Source: WTKG01 sp963735005 (GTDB taxonomy: Bacteria; Actinomycetota; Actinomycetes; Actinomycetales; Demequinaceae). Taken from it: DNA of 64,000 nt. The position numbers and the translations under genes were made by a program. The notes below the pieces were generated by a model, which did no database searches, was not told the DNA's origin, and saw only the letters and a list, made by a program, of their open reading frames with translations. Positions 63,484 through 64,000 of this stretch are shown here, piece by piece (position 1 is the first letter of the stretch; every line of letters begins with the position of its first letter). The stretch is from contig CAVTJA010000003.1 in assembly GCA_963735005.1 (NCBI GenBank), positions 62,001 to 126,000 on the forward strand, read 5' to 3'.

Positions 63484-64000
63484 GCCAAGTCGGCCGTCTT
63501 CCCGACGATTCAACGCCCAGCGCCGCCGACCAGGACGACGCCCCACGCCTCATCGACAGCCATGTCCATATTTGGGACCCGACGGTTCTGGACTACTCCT
63601 GGCTGGAAGGGGAGTTGGATCGCCCCTACCTGCCTGCCGAATACCAGGCCGGCGCGCCGGCGACTACCGGCGTCATATTCGTCGAGGCGGGGCCTACTGG
63701 CAAGGCGCAGGAGGTGGCCTGGGCCGAGTCTCTTGGCTGGCCGGAACTGCTGGGCGTCGTCGCTCACGCGCCGCTGGAGCATGGCAGCGGGGTCGTGACC
63801 GAGCTGGCGGCTCTACGCGCAGCGGGCCGCACCGTCGGCATCCGCCGGTTGCTGCAGGATGAGCCATTGTCGTTCTTTGAGGATCCCGGACTGATCGAGG
63901 GTCTGCGCGCGCTCGCGCGGGCGGGGCTACCGTTCGATGCGTGCATCCGCCATCACCAGCTTGCCGCCCTGACCGCGCTCGTTTCCAAGGTTCCCGAACT
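63480..64000 (+). CDS. amidohydrolase family 2 protein, sugar lactonase-like (partial)
   Basis: The first 173 codons of a metal-dependent hydrolase that runs past the window end. After a ~22-residue polar lead, LIDSHVHIWDP gives the HxH metal motif (H28, H30), followed by YSWLEGELDRPYLPAEY, GVIFVEAG and VGIRRLLQDEP, as in L-fucono- and L-rhamnono-1,4-lactonases (COG3618). It would hydrolyse the lactone made by the aldo/keto reductase. ATG 63480 overlaps the stop of the dehydratase-like gene, so the two are coupled. Confidence 0.85.
   Translation, partial: MSQVGRLPDDSTPSAADQDDAPRLIDSHVHIWDPTVLDYSWLEGELDRPYLPAEYQAGAPATTGVIFVEAGPTGKAQEVAWAESLGWPELLGVVAHAPLEHGSGVVTELAALRAAGRTVGIRRLLQDEPLSFFEDPGLIEGLRALARAGLPFDACIRHHQLAALTALVSKVPE

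Overview
This 64 kb window is high-GC Gram-positive DNA. The content points to an actinobacterium, most likely of the Micrococcales (Cellulomonas/Demequina-like), although no rRNA gene is present to fix the taxon. The indicators are RbpA, OpcA, WhiA, HGxxPAAW and DUF2752 membrane proteins, a PdtaR-type ANTAR regulator, a TCGAAC-N4-GTTCGA SOS box, frequent GTG/TTG starts and many apparently leaderless promoters (TAnnnT 6-7 nt before the start codon).

Layout. 1-3.2 kb: the end of an ABC transporter gene, hisI, trpE and three small membrane-protein genes. 3.3-14.8 kb: trpC-trpB-trpA-lgt, glutamate synthase gltB-gltD and pyk. 14.8-16.5 kb: methylglyoxal synthase (minus), a class-I tRNA with anticodon CAA (minus), the ANTAR response regulator and a PaaI-type thioesterase. 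16.5-31.5 kb: polA, pfkA, rpsA, coaE, uvrB, a TerC-family membrane protein, a YciI-like protein, uvrA (SOS box), uvrC and rapZ. 31.6-43.6 kb: whiA and the core carbon genes gap, pgk (frameshifted in this sequence), tpiA, secG, rbpA and an Rdx-type CxxC protein, then a minus-strand pentose-phosphate block tkt-pgi-zwf-opcA-pgl. 43.7-52.8 kb: ctaB, xerD, parA, scpA, scpB, an RluB-type pseudouridine synthase, chorismate mutase, prephenate dehydrogenase, cmk, a PlsC-type acyltransferase and der. 52.9-53.4 kb: an unrecognised small membrane protein.

53.5-64 kb is accessory: a sugar-utilisation locus with a LacI-family repressor, two inverted operators over a near-consensus promoter, a cytoplasmic GH42 glycosidase, a sugar-binding lipoprotein, MalF and MalG permeases, a GH42 gene remnant, an aldo/keto reductase, a second unpaired MalG-type permease, an enolase-superfamily protein without the usual His-Asp dyad, and an amidohydrolase cut by the window end. 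Together they read as import of a glycoside, intracellular cleavage, then non-phosphorylating oxidation of the sugar (dehydrogenase, lactonase, acid-sugar dehydratase). The remnant, the orphan permease and the short stub ORF suggest this locus was assembled or eroded recently.

No gene-free stretch exceeds 300 bases. The larger gaps are 53422-53549 (nothing recognised), 32574-32733 (gap leader with hairpins), 54570-54682 (regulatory) and 62221-62319 (nothing beyond the end of a hairpin). I saw no CRISPR array, insertion sequence, rRNA or replication origin.
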